DNA of 64,000 nt, from assembly GCA_910589415.1 (NCBI GenBank), contig OU342633.1:19630858-19694857 (forward strand), read 5' to 3'. A program made the position numbers and the translations under genes. Below the pieces are notes generated by a model. The model was not told the DNA's origin. It made no database searches and was given only the letters and a program-made list of their open reading frames with translations. Below are positions 1-12,238 of this stretch, in pieces. Source of the stretch: Malachius bipustulatus (lineage: Eukaryota; Arthropoda; Insecta; Coleoptera; Melyridae). Positions within the stretch are counted from its first letter, which is position 1. Each line of letters opens with the position of its first letter.

Positions 1-1
1 C

Positions 2-1663
2 TTGACAAAGCCTGAGAGGAACTACTGTACCACCAGGAAAGAATTACTCGCGATTATCAAATCGGTAGAGCATTTTAAAAATTATCTGCATGGGAAGGAA
101 TTCCTGATCAGAACAGATCACGGCGCGCTCACCTGGCTGATGAAAATGAAGAATGTAGAGGGTCAGACTGCTAGGTGGATAGAACGACTACAGCAGTTCA
201 ACTTCAAAATAAAACATCGTGCAGGCAGATTACACCAGAACGCTGATGCACTATCAAGGAGGCCATGCGTGAAATGCTCACATTGTGAGCGGATTGAGGA
301 TAGCCAGAAGGAAGAGTGCGTTCGAAGGATCGTGATCAATGCAGATACAGGATGGACGATAGAAGCATGCAGGAAAGAGCAAGAAAAAGACGAGGACATC
401 GGAGACATTTTAAAACGTAAAGAAGAGAATGGACCGAGACCAACGTGGGCAGAGGTTTCTCCACGTAGCCCAGAATATAAAGCTCTATGGTCACAATGGG
501 AGTCCCTGCAAATCGAAAATGGTCTGCTGAAGAGAGCCTGGGAGAGTGCCGACGGAAAGAAGATCGTCATGCAGCTGGTGGTTCCAAGGAGTAAAGTTCC
601 GAAGATTCTCGAAGTAATCCATGGGGGTACGTCAGGAGCTCACTTCGGAGTAAACAAAACACTAGCGAAAGTTCGAGAGAGGTTCTACTGGGTGAACTGC
701 AAGGACGATGTCGAAGCCTGGTGCCGTAAGTGCGAGAAATGTGCTGCAAGCAAGGGCCCAAGCAGAAGACTGACAGGCGCTATGAAGCAGTACAACGTCG
801 GAGCCCCATTCGAGAGGATAGCCATAGACGTAGCAGGTCCTTTTCCAATCAGTGACAGCGGTAACCGCTTTATCCTGGTTGCCATGGATTATTTCAGCAA
901 GTGGCCTGAAGCATACGCCATACCGAACCAAGAAGCTGCTACAGTTGCGAGAGTCTTGGTGGATAATTTAATTAGCAGATTTGGCGTACCTTTAGAGTTG
1001 CATTCCGATCAAGGACGAAACTTTGAATCCCAAGTTTTCACAGAAATGTGTAAACTGCTCGGGATAAACAAGACAAGGACTACACCTCTCCATCCGCAAT
1101 CTGACGGTATGGTAGAACGGTTTAATCGAACAATGGAGGAACATCTGTCGAAGGTGGTGAACAACAATCAGAGAGACTGGGACCAGTACCTGCCTTTGTT
1201 GCTGATGTCGTACAGGGCAGCCATCCATGAGACTACAGGGCAGACACCGGCCAAGGTTGTATTCGGCAAAGAGATTCGGCTACCCTGTGATTTGGTGTAC
1301 GGTTCACCAAGCAGTCCACCATCGGAGATCAGAAACTATGTCGACGAATTAAGAAACTCCATGGCAGAAGTGCATTCCCTAGTCAGGAGGAAGATCAAGT
1401 TGGCCAGCGACCGAATGAAGGCGAGGTACGACTTGAAGGCAAACTCCGGCGGCTTCACAGAAGGAGACAAAGTGTGGTTTTATAATCCAACTAGGAAGAA
1501 GGGTTTGTCGCCTAAGTTTATGCCATCCTGGGAAGGGCCTTACACAATTATTAAAAGGATAAACGACGTGGTGTATAGGATACAGCGGAGCGGAGCCCCC
1601 AAGTGCAAGATGAAGGTGGTCCACCTGAATCGTCTGGCACCCTACTGTGGAGACAGCGAATAA
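2..1663 (+). mobile_element. Ty3/gypsy pol 3' part: RNase H and integrase (open at window edge)
   Basis: The reading frame enters from outside the window and runs 553 codons to TAA. The first ~90 residues are the end of the reverse transcriptase/RNase H region (TDHGALTWL, then HRAGRLHQNADALSR, the usual Ty3/gypsy RNase H end). Around residues 208-255 is the HHCC zinc finger of integrase (H-G-G...H-F-G, then CRKCEKC). The DDE core follows: IDVAGPFP (first D), HSDQGRNF (second D) and HPQSDGMVERFNR (E). The C-terminal part is a chromodomain-less integrase tail ending in HLNRLAPY, typical of insect gypsy elements. The first residue is not a true start, since the frame continues upstream. There are no frameshifts in the visible part, so the copy is fairly young. 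A polypurine tract and the 3' LTR follow directly. Confidence 0.95.
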
Positions 1664-1690
1664 GTCCGTTCGAGCGGGACGCTCGAAAAT

Positions 1691-1701
1691 AGAAAGGGGG
1701 C
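1691..1701 (+). promoter_or_regulatory. polypurine tract of the gypsy element
   Basis: AGAAAGGGGGCAG lies 28 bases after the pol stop and directly before the LTR, the position and composition expected for the plus-strand primer of an LTR retrotransposon. Confidence 0.75.
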
Positions 1702-2303
1702 AGTATAACGAACACCGCTCTGGAAAAATTCTAGTAATTGCTTCTTTAACCTTTAACATTATAGTCCCCGATTTGCTTGTTTGTTTACATTCTCTTTTTT
1801 TATACTGAGTTAATCAATGACATGTTCGCGACAGTTCCAGTCACATGTCATGTGACACATCGACAGACAGACGTTAGTTCTATGGATTTCTGGAGTGGGA
1901 TCGCCGAACAATCTGACATTTCCAGAATCCACGAATCGACGGTCAGTGCGCCGGTGCGACGTTCGAGAATGTACCTGCTAGAACGGAGTAGAACGTGACT
2001 ACTGATGTGTCGGGGGACTATATAAGGACAGCCTGCGGTTGCGTGGAAAGTAGTAGTATCCTGAACGTGAAACAGTGAAGACTGAAGTATAGACAGAGCA
2101 GAAGTGAAGTGTGAAGTAAGGGAGCCAGTAGTGACAGATAGAAAGAATAGACAAGTGCAAGGTGCAAGTAGTAGTGTTGTAGTCAGCTGTTTGTGTTTTG
2201 ATTATTTAGAAGAATAATTATTAGAGGTTATAATTTGGATTAGTGAATAAAGTAATTTGTAAGACTTTTTGGTGGTGATTTATTTATTGCGAGACCCGTA
2301 ACA
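1702..2303 (+). repeat. 3' LTR of the gypsy element
   Basis: The segment starts just after the polypurine tract (AGTATAACG...) and ends at ...GACCCGTAACA. It has a TATA box (ACTATATAAGG near 2028) and a polyadenylation signal (GTGAATAAAG near 2242) in the right order for U3-R-U5. It is about 602 bp long. The 5' LTR is outside the window, so the exact ends rest on position and composition only. Confidence 0.75.
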
Positions 2304-3019
2304 ATATATTATGTCTAAGCTGCCCAAATCGATCCAAACACCAGGAACTTCACTAATAACATCATATTATTCTATTCAATGTAATTTTTTTTGGTTACGA
2401 TGTTCAGTACTGCTATAAACATTATATTTCTCACCTAATAAATGTTCTTAATAAAAGAAGTCCCTAAAAAAATTTTCATGTCCGAAACTGCCCCAGCCTT
2501 GTCCGAAACTGCCCCATAGTGGGGCACTTCCGGACAAATGCAACTTTTAACAAAACCCTAAATTTCTCAAAAAATAACTAACTTATTTGTTTCTAAATCA
2601 TAGCAAATGTAGAAAAATATCTGTACTTGCTAGTCGATTATCACTTTGCTATTAAATTTTATTTTAGGCTGAAATATAAGACTTTGTAAAAAAGTGTCCG
2701 AACCTGCCCCCTTCTCCCCTAGTTAGATATTCCAAAGAATTAGAAGAATCAATCAGAACCATTGAGAATTATAATGAAAATTACAATTAATCAATCAAGA
2801 TGTACAAGCATCAATTGAAATTACAACTAATAAAGTTTAAGTGTTATTGTTCAACTGTGTTTGAAACCATGTTTCCTTCTCATCAAAAAGAAATCCTAGC
2901 CTCTGAGAGTTTATCACAAAACATAGAGAAATAAAAAATAAATTTAAATAAAGATAAAATATATTGAATCTTATATACATATACAAGTCATAATAATATA
3001 AAATAACATGAAATAAAGA
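2304..3019. other. intergenic, with short GTCCGAA-CTGCCCC repeats
   Basis: AT-rich DNA between the LTR and the STK11IP stop. Near 2482-2540 the phrase GTCCGAAACTGCCCC occurs twice in tandem, followed by an inverted version (GGGGCACTTCCGGAC) and again near 2695 (GTCCGAACCTGCCCC). These look like ends of a decayed mobile element. No ORF is supported. Confidence 0.5.
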
Positions 3020-5016
3020 CTAACTACTTTCGATAATTAAATTGCTCTTACATGCGGGACAGGTAAATGTATTACAATGAATGCTAAAATTTTTATCAGG
3101 AAATTTATGCGAACATTTAATGCATTGATACATTGTGACTTTGCAGGTGTTTCTCGACATTTTTTCTCGCAAAGAAGCGATCAGTCTTTTCCCCTCACTT
3201 TCTTCAAGATTGTAAATTCTCTGCTGTCGATCTCTTCTCACAGTGTCAAAATCTAATTGCACTCTTGAATAATTCTCATCCACGCATTTACAGCTGAGCA
3301 TTGTATTGATATGCCATCGTGCTCTCTGTTTACTGGTCGTGCAATTCCTTTCCGAAATGTGAGTCTCGGTAACAACCAATAAAATTTCATACTCGCCATT
3401 TTCTAACGAGGCAAAATAAATACATTCTTCTCCTTCGTCTAAATTTTCATCTTCCGAATAGCACGATTCGTTGTCAGATTCTTTTTTGGTCACACTTTCA
3501 GTAACAAACACCTCGACTTGCTCTTCATCTTTCGCAATTTCAACTGCGTCAACTAAAGTGGTATTTGCAGTCAAGTACGCTACATCGGCTGTCGCATCTT
3601 TTTCTGCGGAAGAAGATAAATTTTCATTTATATACAAATACATATCATCGTCGCTCATCGGTGTTGAAGAAAGAAACTCCGGACTTTTTTCCAAGCCTAA
3701 AACATCTTGAACTAACTTCCCAGATTCTTTATTCAACCATGAGGTTCCGTGTTGTTGTCTGAGCAGCTCTATCTGCCTTTTAGTTTCTAGGTGTGCCACT
3801 GATGGTGACGGTACAGGACTCACTGCGGGTACCTCTAATTCAGCTTCTTGTTGTTCTTCTTCTTCTTCCTGGATTATGACGTTGCGTATTTTTTTCGATT
3901 TATCAGAGCCTATATTTATACTTTCCGTTAACGAAGAATTTGTAGCAGAATGCTGCAGCAAAGGTCTATGGATTACCGGATGAAGAGACCCTACGAGACT
4001 TTTTTCATTCTTTTTCAAAATCATGTGGTCAAGAACAAAACAAACAGTCGCCGTGTTTTTGTGCAAGTAGATACAAGTTCTGTTTCTGTGCTGAGGATGA
4101 AAACTGAGCGGATTGCCTTCTAAATTCAAGGTTTGCAGTGAGGCTAAATGTGATAATGCACTTAGACATCTGTGGTCCATTAAACAATTCTCACTCAAAT
4201 CGATTTCAAATAAATTTGATAAACAACATAAACCTTCTATGTCTTCTATAAAATTATTTTTTAGAATCAAAGTCTGAAAACAAACAAACAATTTAATTAT
4301 TAATTTAATTTAATAAGTAAAACAAAACTAACCTGGAGGCGATTACAAATCGAACCATTAAAATATGGCACTTTTTCTATGCGATTGTAAGCCATTTTTA
4401 AATGTTTCAAACTAGATAAGCAGCTTATATGATCCCATTCTTTAATGTTATTATTACTCAAATCGAGAGTGTTCAGCCAGAGAGCATATTCGAGACTGTT
4501 GTCTAAAGAAGTTAATTTGTTGTTTGTGAAGGCGGCTTCTCTCAGTTCACTCCAAATGTATCCGTTACTATTATCGGAGCCACATTTTTCCAAAATATCT
4601 CGAAGAGTATTAATGCTATGGCAGCACACCAATGTCTGTAACTGAGACCGAATTTTTTGTATACCGACGACGTGAACAGTTTCCACTTTATTCAGTTCTA
4701 AAAATTTCAAGTTCTTGAAATTCGACAAGTTGACTAGAAATATTTCATTGGTTTCATCGGGCAGTAGCTTTAACGTCGGCGTGTTGAGAAAAATATCAGA
4801 AATAATTTGCAGATCTCTAACCATTTCTACTCTAATATTACCGGAAGCGATTTGAAACGAAGACGTCATAGAGACATTGTCAAAGAAGTTTTCTTTAAGT
4901 TCATTAAATTTATTCAAGAATCTGGTGGTGAGGGAGAGTTTCATGAATCCACTATTGATGTGGTGGAGATTTTCTCGGAAAAGTTTAGCTGCCTCTGTCA
5001 ATTCAACATCCATCAT
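3020..5016 (-). CDS. STK11IP: STK11-interacting protein homologue (LRR protein), two coding exons
   Basis: Coding exons are 4333-5016 and 3020-4273, joined across a 59-bp GT-AG intron (4274-4332), giving 645 aa. Residues 1-100 match the LIP1-type N-terminus in length and position. About residues 100-270 are leucine-rich repeats (LNTLDLSNNNI, LKHLKMAYNRI, TLILKNNFI, LFEIDLSENCL), ending in the cap LNLEGNPLSFHPQHR, a hallmark of STK11IP/LKB1IP. An acidic low-complexity middle follows, then a zinc-ribbon-like end (YQCIKCSHKF...FTCPACKSN) matching vertebrate STK11IP (CLRCGHEF...CPNC). In vertebrates this protein binds the kinase LKB1 and acts at the cytosol/lysosome. Here the protein stops right after the zinc ribbon, so the long C-terminal half of the ~1090-aa vertebrate form is absent. 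A splice acceptor (TATTTTAG) sits 8 bases before the ATG, so a 5' non-coding exon is likely, possibly with its donor near 5812. Confidence 0.85.
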
Positions 5017-6260
5017 GGCTTCCTAAAATAGAAAAGATTTAATTAAAAGTTATGATAATGAATAAAAGCGATATTTTTAATAATGTTGGTTTTGAATGCA
5101 GCAGTGAATGACCATCGAGTGCAATTTTCTAATGTAATAGGTAATTTTACAATATGTCTACTTAAATGATGTTCATCCTGGCAACATTACACCTTTTAGT
5201 ATCTCTAAATCTACAAACAGGTAGCACTAGCACTACATAAAAGTGATTTTGTTTTAAACCAAAAATACAGGAAAATTGTTACTTCAAGACTTGGTAAACT
5301 GATACTGTTATTTACGATAAAAAAAATTGCAAAAAAACATTTTCATACAAATACAAAGCACATCGGTAAATTTCAGTATTTCGGGCAAGTCCAAACACTT
5401 AGCACCCAGGGGACAGACAACCTTATTGCCAACAAAGGTGTTTGACTGTTTGATATTTCTTATTCCTAATACTACCTTTCCTGTGAGAAAGTCTATCGCA
5501 TCGAATTGAACTATTACCTTTAAAAACAGTACTTTTGGAATTCACTGCACAATGAAGAGGCAAATTAAAAAATATGTACTCATCACGAGAAAGTCAAAAA
5601 TATGTGTTATAAAGAAAGAGACTAATGATAAAATAATTACTTTCATTGGTTACTTGCATTTGATAATACTGAAAGCAAATACGCTAAGTGTATTTGCTGA
5701 AAGTGAACAAACCAACACAATTGTTCAATATAATAGTAAAATGTAATTAGTGATTAACCATAAATAAATTTACATCCATTATCAATTATTAAATACAGAT
5801 ATAGAACCTTACCTACCAGTCAGCAATAATATTTAATATTAAACAGATATGGAATTTGATTCATTAGACCAACAGCTGAAAAATTCACTTGCCATTATAA
5901 AGACGTCTCAGGAATGCTGCTTACTACATAACTTTTTTTGGTTTTAGGTGGGACTTCCGGTGGTAGACTTACTTTTGGATTAATAACATTTTAGAATTGC
6001 CAAGTTGGACGATGTGCTAGTATTTTTACTATTTTTACAAATCAAATAACTCTGAAACTCTGAAATCTGAAACTGAACCAAACCAAAAGTCAAAACACAA
6101 TAATAAAACCTACCTAACCTACAAACAAAATCAATCTACACTGACATCCTGTCATCGTTTGAAGGGATAATTATTATAGGTTCAATCAACAATGTCCAGA
6201 ACGTCATTTTATCATATATTATTAAGTGCACGGATGTAAGATACACAGGTAGAAGTAAAA
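5017..6260. other. 5' region of STK11IP and AT-rich intergenic DNA
   Basis: No convincing ORF. On the minus strand a donor-like CTG|GTAGGTAAGG near 5812 could end the first non-coding exon of STK11IP. The short plus-strand ORFs at 5327-5746 have no recognisable domain. Confidence 0.4.
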
Positions 6261-6262
6261 AG

Positions 6263-6362
6263 ATACAGGCGTGTTCAAATAAAACTAGGACAACGACTAC
6301 CCTTTTAAAACGCAACTCTCATTTTCACTTGTTCTGTGTTCATATAAAACTGGGACACATTT
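6263..6362. repeat. mariner-like transposon end fragments
   Basis: Two close copies of a terminal motif, GTTCAAATAAAACTAGGAC at about 6274 and GTTCATATAAAACTGGGAC at about 6339, lie 65 bases apart in the same orientation. Related motifs occur at 21058 and, inverted, at 23628. The form resembles Tc1/mariner-type termini, but no transposase is present. Confidence 0.4.
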
Positions 6363-7380
6363 TTTGGTTGTAGTGTGTTTTTGCAGCTGTTTTTGAAGCT
6401 TTAAGCATGTTAGTTGTAACTTGATATCATTAAATATTTTGGGGATACTTGAAAAAAAGAAATTTATCATAATTTATTGCAGAAGAAAGAGGTAATTAAT
6501 TATTAACAATAAAGAATCAACTTAAAAAAATGTCAAGAAAAATTATTTTTTAAGTTTTAGTTGTTTTTCTGACAATTAGGTAAAATAGACGGTTGTTGAG
6601 AGCATGATGGAAACGTGGGTAGGAAAAGGGTAAAAATTGCTAAATTTCTATAACCGTTTATTAGACTATTTTTGAAGAAATTCAACTGGAATTTTTTCAG
6701 TAAACAACTATACTAATCTCTGAAACATTTCAAGAAGAAAATACGAATTGCGGAGATATTCGAATATTTTTACATGATGTTTATTCCTTTAAAATTTCAA
6801 ATTTTCAGTTTTCAAAACTCCCCGTTCACTTTTTTCGAATTTATTAAAGGTAGTGTGTAAAGGATAGTATTTTTTAGGTAAAGTTAGCTAGTGGCGAGCA
6901 CAGGATAAGGGAAAAAATTGTTAAATTTAAATTGTTAAAAAGCGGTGATAATATTCATAATTGAATCGCAAAAAATACACTATTTATGCGATTGATGCGC
7001 AAGAAGGCTTTTTTCTATATTCTCATTTCTCATGGCCGATTGCACCACCCACACTTAAATCTTATAAGTGTTACTTAAAATTTTAAGGGGGACTGTTTCC
7101 GTTGCACCACTCATTTAAGTAGACCTTAAGAATTTTAAGTGACACTTATCTTAAGGGCCGCAAATCTTCCACAAAGTTCCACTTAACCTAAATAAGGTAT
7201 AGTTTTACAAAAATTTTACCAGGAAAATAAGAAGAAGCAGATAATGCCTAATCAAAGAGCCAATCAAATAATGCATGAAATCAACATAACCATTAAAATC
7301 GTGTTGTGTGTCCATCAGTATCCTGGCATTCCTGGCTAATAAAAATAAAACTACTCTTGATTTACTAATAATAATATAAT
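6363..7380. other. repeat-like intergenic DNA with TTAAG-rich inverted words
   Basis: No gene is seen. At 7037-7200 the words TTGCACCAC and CTTAAG/ACTTAAA occur repeatedly in both orientations, as in the ends of PIF/Harbinger-type elements. This sits just before a Harbinger transposase fragment. Confidence 0.4.
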
Positions 7381-7386
7381 ACGAAA

Positions 7387-7497
7387 ATGGATGTTGTATT
7401 AGAAAACGATATTTTGGACGATGATCTGGAAATATTCGAAATCATTGACCATGGGTTGCCAAGGCAAATATTCGAATTTCTAAATGAATATTTATAA
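7387..7497 (+). pseudogene. PIF/Harbinger transposase N-terminal fragment
   Basis: A 36-codon frame starting at ATG reads an acidic start followed by DLEIFEIIDHGLPRQIFEFL, which resembles the N-terminus of insect Harbinger (HARBI1-like) transposases, where the chain normally continues for ~300 more residues with a DDE nuclease. Here it stops at TAA and nothing recognisable follows, so this is a broken remnant. Confidence 0.5.
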
Positions 7498-7544
7498 TAA
7501 TACCTATAATAATAATAATATTTCTTGAGCAGTATTATCAAATA

Positions 7545-9077
7545 TACACCGTTCACATATTAAAAAAGAACTAGGTGGCCATGAACTTTTGTTTTTAGGT
7601 TTGCAAAAATGAAAACTCCCTAGATCTCGATTGACAATATCAGCTGATCGAGATATTAAAGGTTAAGTAAACACTGACATTTGTCAAATCACTCAAATTG
7701 TCTCAGCTGATTAACAGCCTTGTTGTCTAATTGAAGTTTTAGAAGAAGGGGTATCTAGGATAGGTAATTTTTTACTCTGATTAATTTTTTTCAAACTGAC
7801 AAATAAAATTATTAAATTTTTGACATTTTAAATTTCGAAAGAGCAAAAATGACGAAAATAATATCTTAAGATGGATAAATCCGCATTAGGAATGCATTTC
7901 AATGATTAAGTTCCAGAAAGTCCAAACTTGAGCAAACATTTAAGTCATTCTCTGAAGGTAAAATATATTTGGGATGTAAGTATTAAGTAAAATATATTAT
8001 GTATTTGCTAAATTGCTAGTAATGCGGTCTCTGATATAGTAGTCAGACCGTGCATTAGCAAGTATTATTAGACAGGTCAAAAATGTGAAATTACACCTTT
8101 GGACAGCCCGCCTAAAACAGGCACTAATTATGAAAATATTGTGTTTCCGAAAGATTTGCAATAATCTATTTCCAATACAACCCAATCGATGACATGGGGG
8201 TATTGTAAACTTCATTATACAAGCACGTAAATTAGCAGCTTCCCTCTAAGGATAAAGTAAAGAATGTATGTCTTGAAGAGCTTTCAAAATGTAAGTACAC
8301 CTGCTATATGATAAAATTAATATAATCATTGTGAAAAACTTATTTCGGAGGACTGGACGAAACAAATGGACATGGTGAAAATCTTATTAAAATCAGAGCG
8401 CTGAAGATGATTCTGATTCTAAGCAGGATGCAGTAGCGGTTATTGATAATGGGGGATAATTTTGGGCCAGAAGCGAAAACTGAAAAGTATCTTGTGTAAA
8501 ACATTCTCAAGTCTAGAATCTTTGGCTGGTTTCTGACACAGTACCTACGATTTCGAATAACCGACGAATTGACGAAAAATATTTGTCATTTACGTACTTA
8601 TATTTTAATATTTTAATAAACGCACCGATATATTTTAATTACCTGCTATATGTATTTATTAAAAGTAAATTAATATAATTGATTCAAGTTTTTTATTTTA
8701 TATTCAAAAAGTACATTTGTGTATTTTCCTAACTTGGCAAAATTACATGATAACCTTTTTTCTCAAACTCTTATGAAAAGCTTAAGATTTTAAGATCTTA
8801 GATCCAGGTACATTGCGTTCTAGTTAAAGATTGCAATATGTGACTAAATGATTCAAAATAAAAAACCCCCAAAGATGTTAATAAAAATATAATAAAAAGA
8901 ATACCAAAAATATCAAAAATCCATCTGGCAACTATGTCCTGTTCCTTGCCATAAAACTTCAACCTCATAAAAAAGAGACATAACCAAACTCCAGCCAATG
9001 ATTGACAGCGGTTATACCCAGTGATTTCTATCACCCTACACCATAACCCGATTCTTTTATAATAAGTGAACGGTGTA
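7545..9077. mobile_element. DNA transposon remnant with TACACCGTTCAC inverted ends
   Basis: The left end reads TACACCGTTCACATATTA and the right end, reverse complemented, reads TACACCGTTCACTTATTATA. The match is 12 bp perfect and then imperfect for about 30 bp in total. The interior (about 1.5 kb) has no intact ORF; the minus-strand ORF at 8798-9034 has no recognised domain. This is probably a non-autonomous or decayed element. The superfamily is not determined. Confidence 0.55.
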
Positions 9078-9170
9078 ACACTAGATAATAATACGTGCAG
9101 CTTCCACTGAAAATTGTCACCGGAAGTTACTGTCGCCCAAGCGGCCCGATATCTAACTAGCGTTGATTTG
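9078..9170. repeat. partial copy of the CTAGACTATAATACGTCC-type MITE end
   Basis: ACACTAGATAATAATACGTG followed by GCAGCTTCCACTGAAAA closely parallels the left end of the 1.24-kb element at 18824 (CGCTAGACTATAATACGTCC, then CTTCGACTGAAAA). Only one end is present here. Confidence 0.5.
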
Positions 9171-9433
9171 AAATGTCAATTTAATTGAACGAAACGTCAA
9201 TCTGACGTTTACTTTGCTTATGATTTATAAACTTTTTGACTAGTAGTTTATTCTAATTCTAATTACAAAACGTTAAGTGTTGCGAATAATTGCGTAAAGC
9301 CAAGACAAGATAGATGTATTGGCCTATTGTCATCGGAAGACCTAAATAATTCCTTAATGGTTTTGGTTAAATATGTACAAACGAGATGCTTTGCTGAAAG
9401 AACTGTTTCAACAGAACATTGTAGCAATGTAAT

Positions 9434-10385
9434 GTGGCTCCGTCAATTCGAAATTTGAACCCTTTCTTGGATGAAAAAGTTTTGATTCGCGTTGGAGGAA
9501 GGTTGGTGAATTCTGAATTTGATATGGATAAACATCATCCAATTCTGTTACCGGCAAAAAATTGGTTAACGAAATTAATATTTACAAGGGAACATTTGCG
9601 TTTGTTGCATTCTGGTCCGCAACACCTATTAACATCTGTGCGAGAGCGATTTTGGGCAATTTCGGGAAGATATACGACAAAAAGAGTGGTTCACGAATGT
9701 GTGAGGTGTTTTCGTGTTGCGCCAAAAAAAATAACTCCAATAATGGGTAATTTGCCAGCTTGCAGAATTAATCCTTCTTACCCTTTTCAAAATACTTGGG
9801 TGGACTATGCTGGTCCAATGAATTTAAATGATACGAAGGGGCGTGGTTGTAGGGTTTCAAAGTCTTATATTTGCTTGTTTATATGTATGGTGACCAAAGC
9901 TGTTCATATTGAACTTGTTACAGATTTGTCAACTGATGATTCGTTTATTTTGGCTTTAAAGAGATTTATTGCCCGTAGGGGAAATCCTTCCAATATGTAT
10001 TCGGACAACGGGACAAATTTTAGGGGAGCAAAAACCGAGTTAGACAAGTTGAGGGTTTTTGTATTAAAAAATAAAGACAGCATTGTTGAGGCTGACTGAC
10101 GAAGGAGTCGATTGGCACTTCATACCCCCGGATCACCTCACTTCGGAGGACTTTTTTTCGTCTCTGATTATTGAAGAGATGTATACGTTACTCGTACAAA
10201 TTGAGGCCATCATGAATTCCAGACCTTTGTCACCCCTCTCTCACGATCCCAACAATTTAAATCCTCTTACTCCCGCTCACTTTTTGGTGGGAAGAAGACT
10301 ATTGTCACTGCCAGATCCGTGTATTTTGAAGATTCCAGAGTCTAGATTATCGTGCTTCCAAAGAGTTCAACAACTCCAACAATAG
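9434..10385 (+). pseudogene. BEL/Pao retrotransposon integrase, frameshifted and truncated
   Basis: The first frame (9434-10099) carries the integrase zinc finger (LRLLHSGPQHLLTSVRERFW...HECVRC) and the first two acidic residues of the catalytic core (TWVDYAGP and YSDNGTNFRGA). The match is to BEL/Pao, not Ty3/gypsy. The frame is lost near 10095 and a second frame (10083-10385) resumes with WHFIPP, then VQIEAIMNSRPLSPLSHDPN and LTPAHFLVGR, the BEL region holding the catalytic E. Around 10127-10150 the expected SPHFGGL is readable in a third frame, and the following ~25 residues are missing, so there are at least two frameshifts plus a deletion. The chain then stops at a TAG before the C-terminal domain. 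No LTRs were recognised, and the copy is dead. Confidence 0.85.
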
Positions 10386-10700
10386 GTTTACTTAAAAACT
10401 GACGACTTATTTATTTGCTTTGAAACCAGTCGAGTTATGCAAACGAAACTTGGTGGGTTAAACAGTGGCACGCATACGGGTACCAATTAAAAATATTTCA
10501 ACAAAAATGCAATAAGCATCGAAATAAACCACTAATTCACCTTATTATTACTGCTGCTGTATTGTATGTAGGTGTCACAAGCCTGACGTCATAGGCTGCG
10601 CACTGACATTATGTTTGTATAATAATTATATATACGTGTTTTCACGAGTATTACGCGGACCCATACACCTGTCTGTGCCAAAGTACTTATGAGTAAATAC
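10386..10700. other. intergenic, BEL remnant tail and AT-rich DNA
   Basis: No ORF or RNA gene is evident. The segment ends in the 8-bp target duplication GTAAATAC of the next MITE. Confidence 0.4.
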
Positions 10701-11290
10701 CATAGAGATAGAATAGAGAGGAGCCGCTATGATCACCTAATAGTACATTAAAAAACGGCATCAGTGGGTGGAGCTTATAGGAGTAACAATATGGCGACTC
10801 GACAGGGTCAGACTTAATTTTTATTTGCAATATTTTCATAAATAAAAATGTTTCTCACATTTCATACATATTTTTAACACGTCTTCAGATGGATATTGCA
10901 GACCTTTTGTGTTTTTCAAGTCAATAAAAGAATATAAAATATCCGGCAAATAATCATGGTCATTTTCAATTTTAGATTTTTAGTGTACTATGCAAGTAGG
11001 TACGGTCCTGTATATTGTTGATACTTACCTATGGAATGTTATTCCGGACGTTTTTTTTTTATCAGTGCAGTCTCTACTACAGCAGGTACGAACTGCACAA
11101 GAAACCATCTTTGGCTTTTCAATTTAACACCAAAGATCTTAAAGACAGTCCTTAAATTAATCAAATGAAATTCAATAAAAAGCGTTCACTTATGTCATAA
11201 CATAAGTTTGACATAAAAGTGGTATCAATATGGCGGACCTGATCCCATTTGTGTCACGTCATGTCATCTCCTCTCTATTCTATCTCTATG
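10701..11290. mobile_element. 590-bp MITE with 8-bp target duplication
   Basis: The left end CATAGAGATAGAATAGAGAG is perfectly mirrored by the right end CTCTCTATTCTATCTCTATG, with about 23 bp of perfect inverted repeat in all. The same 8 bases, GTAAATAC, flank both sides (10693-10700 and 11291-11298). An 8-bp target duplication fits the hAT or P superfamilies. There is no coding capacity. Confidence 0.85.
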
Positions 11291-11623
11291 GTAAATACTT
11301 ACGAGTACATTTTCTGAGTTTCGTACTCGAATTTCAATTTATTTTCGAGTACTCTTTCAAGTACTCCTGCCTAGCTCTGCGCCTCTGCGTGTCTGCGTCA
11401 ACCCCAACATTACCTGATACACCAAAAACTCTAGATAATTTTATTATGTCTGTGAAAATAATTTATATTACATCCGTGCTTTTCATATCCGGTGTCTTGT
11501 GTAGTTAGCGATCGAGGCGTGTAGATGACGCTCCTTTTCATACTTCACGTTTATTACATGTAAATAGCGGAGAGCTGCACGTATTATCAATGTATTTGGT
11601 ATTATACAGTATTATACACATAA

Positions 11624-12238
11624 GCTGCTTTCTTTCGACCGTAAATTCGTGATCCGAACGCGTTATAACGCGTTTGGATTCAAACAGGCGTGTTCTTTCG
11701 TAAACGGATTCATCCCCACTCTTTACCAGATTTGGATCGCGATCCGTAATCCCCTCACCCCTCCGAATCGTAGAATTTTTAGGATCGGAACGGATTGATC
11801 CGGATCTGAAAAACGTAACCTAAAGATTCCTAAGAATATGTTTACGTTTTCATACTTCTATGTTTGCTTATTCTCATTTTGTTCCTGTACATTTTCGAAA
11901 GTAATGGAATAGTCTTACATTTAGAATATTATGATGGGTTATTTATTGGGTATACGGGTATACCTACCACATCCATTTCGTGCCATTTTTAAATATTATA
12001 TAAATAAAAAAATTAAAAATTATTATTATTGTTAATTGTTATTTCGTTTTAATAATTGGACTTTATCAATTTTTTCCATTTATCTTACAATAATAATAAT
12101 AATTCTAATCAACTTTACACTTCCCTTTGCTGTTCTTTCGTCGCGATAAGAAACGGTCCTATTGAATCCGCGATTCAGTGATCCGGATTCAACTTTCAGG
12201 ATCCATGATTCAAAGTGGCTGAGCGAAAGAAAGCAGCT
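11624..12238. mobile_element. MITE with AGCTGCTTTCTTTCG ends
   Basis: The left end AGCTGCTTTCTTTCG and the right end CGAAAGAAAGCAGCT are perfect inverses over 15 bp and are flanked by ATA on both sides, suggesting a 3-bp target duplication. The interior is non-coding and unusually rich in GATCCG/CGGATC words (near 11650, 11735, 11785, 12165 and 12190), which may be subterminal repeats. Confidence 0.65.

Noticed and set aside
8798..9034. Minus-strand ORF with hydrophobic stretch
   Set aside because: It lies at the right end of a TIR element and has no family resemblance; probably chance.
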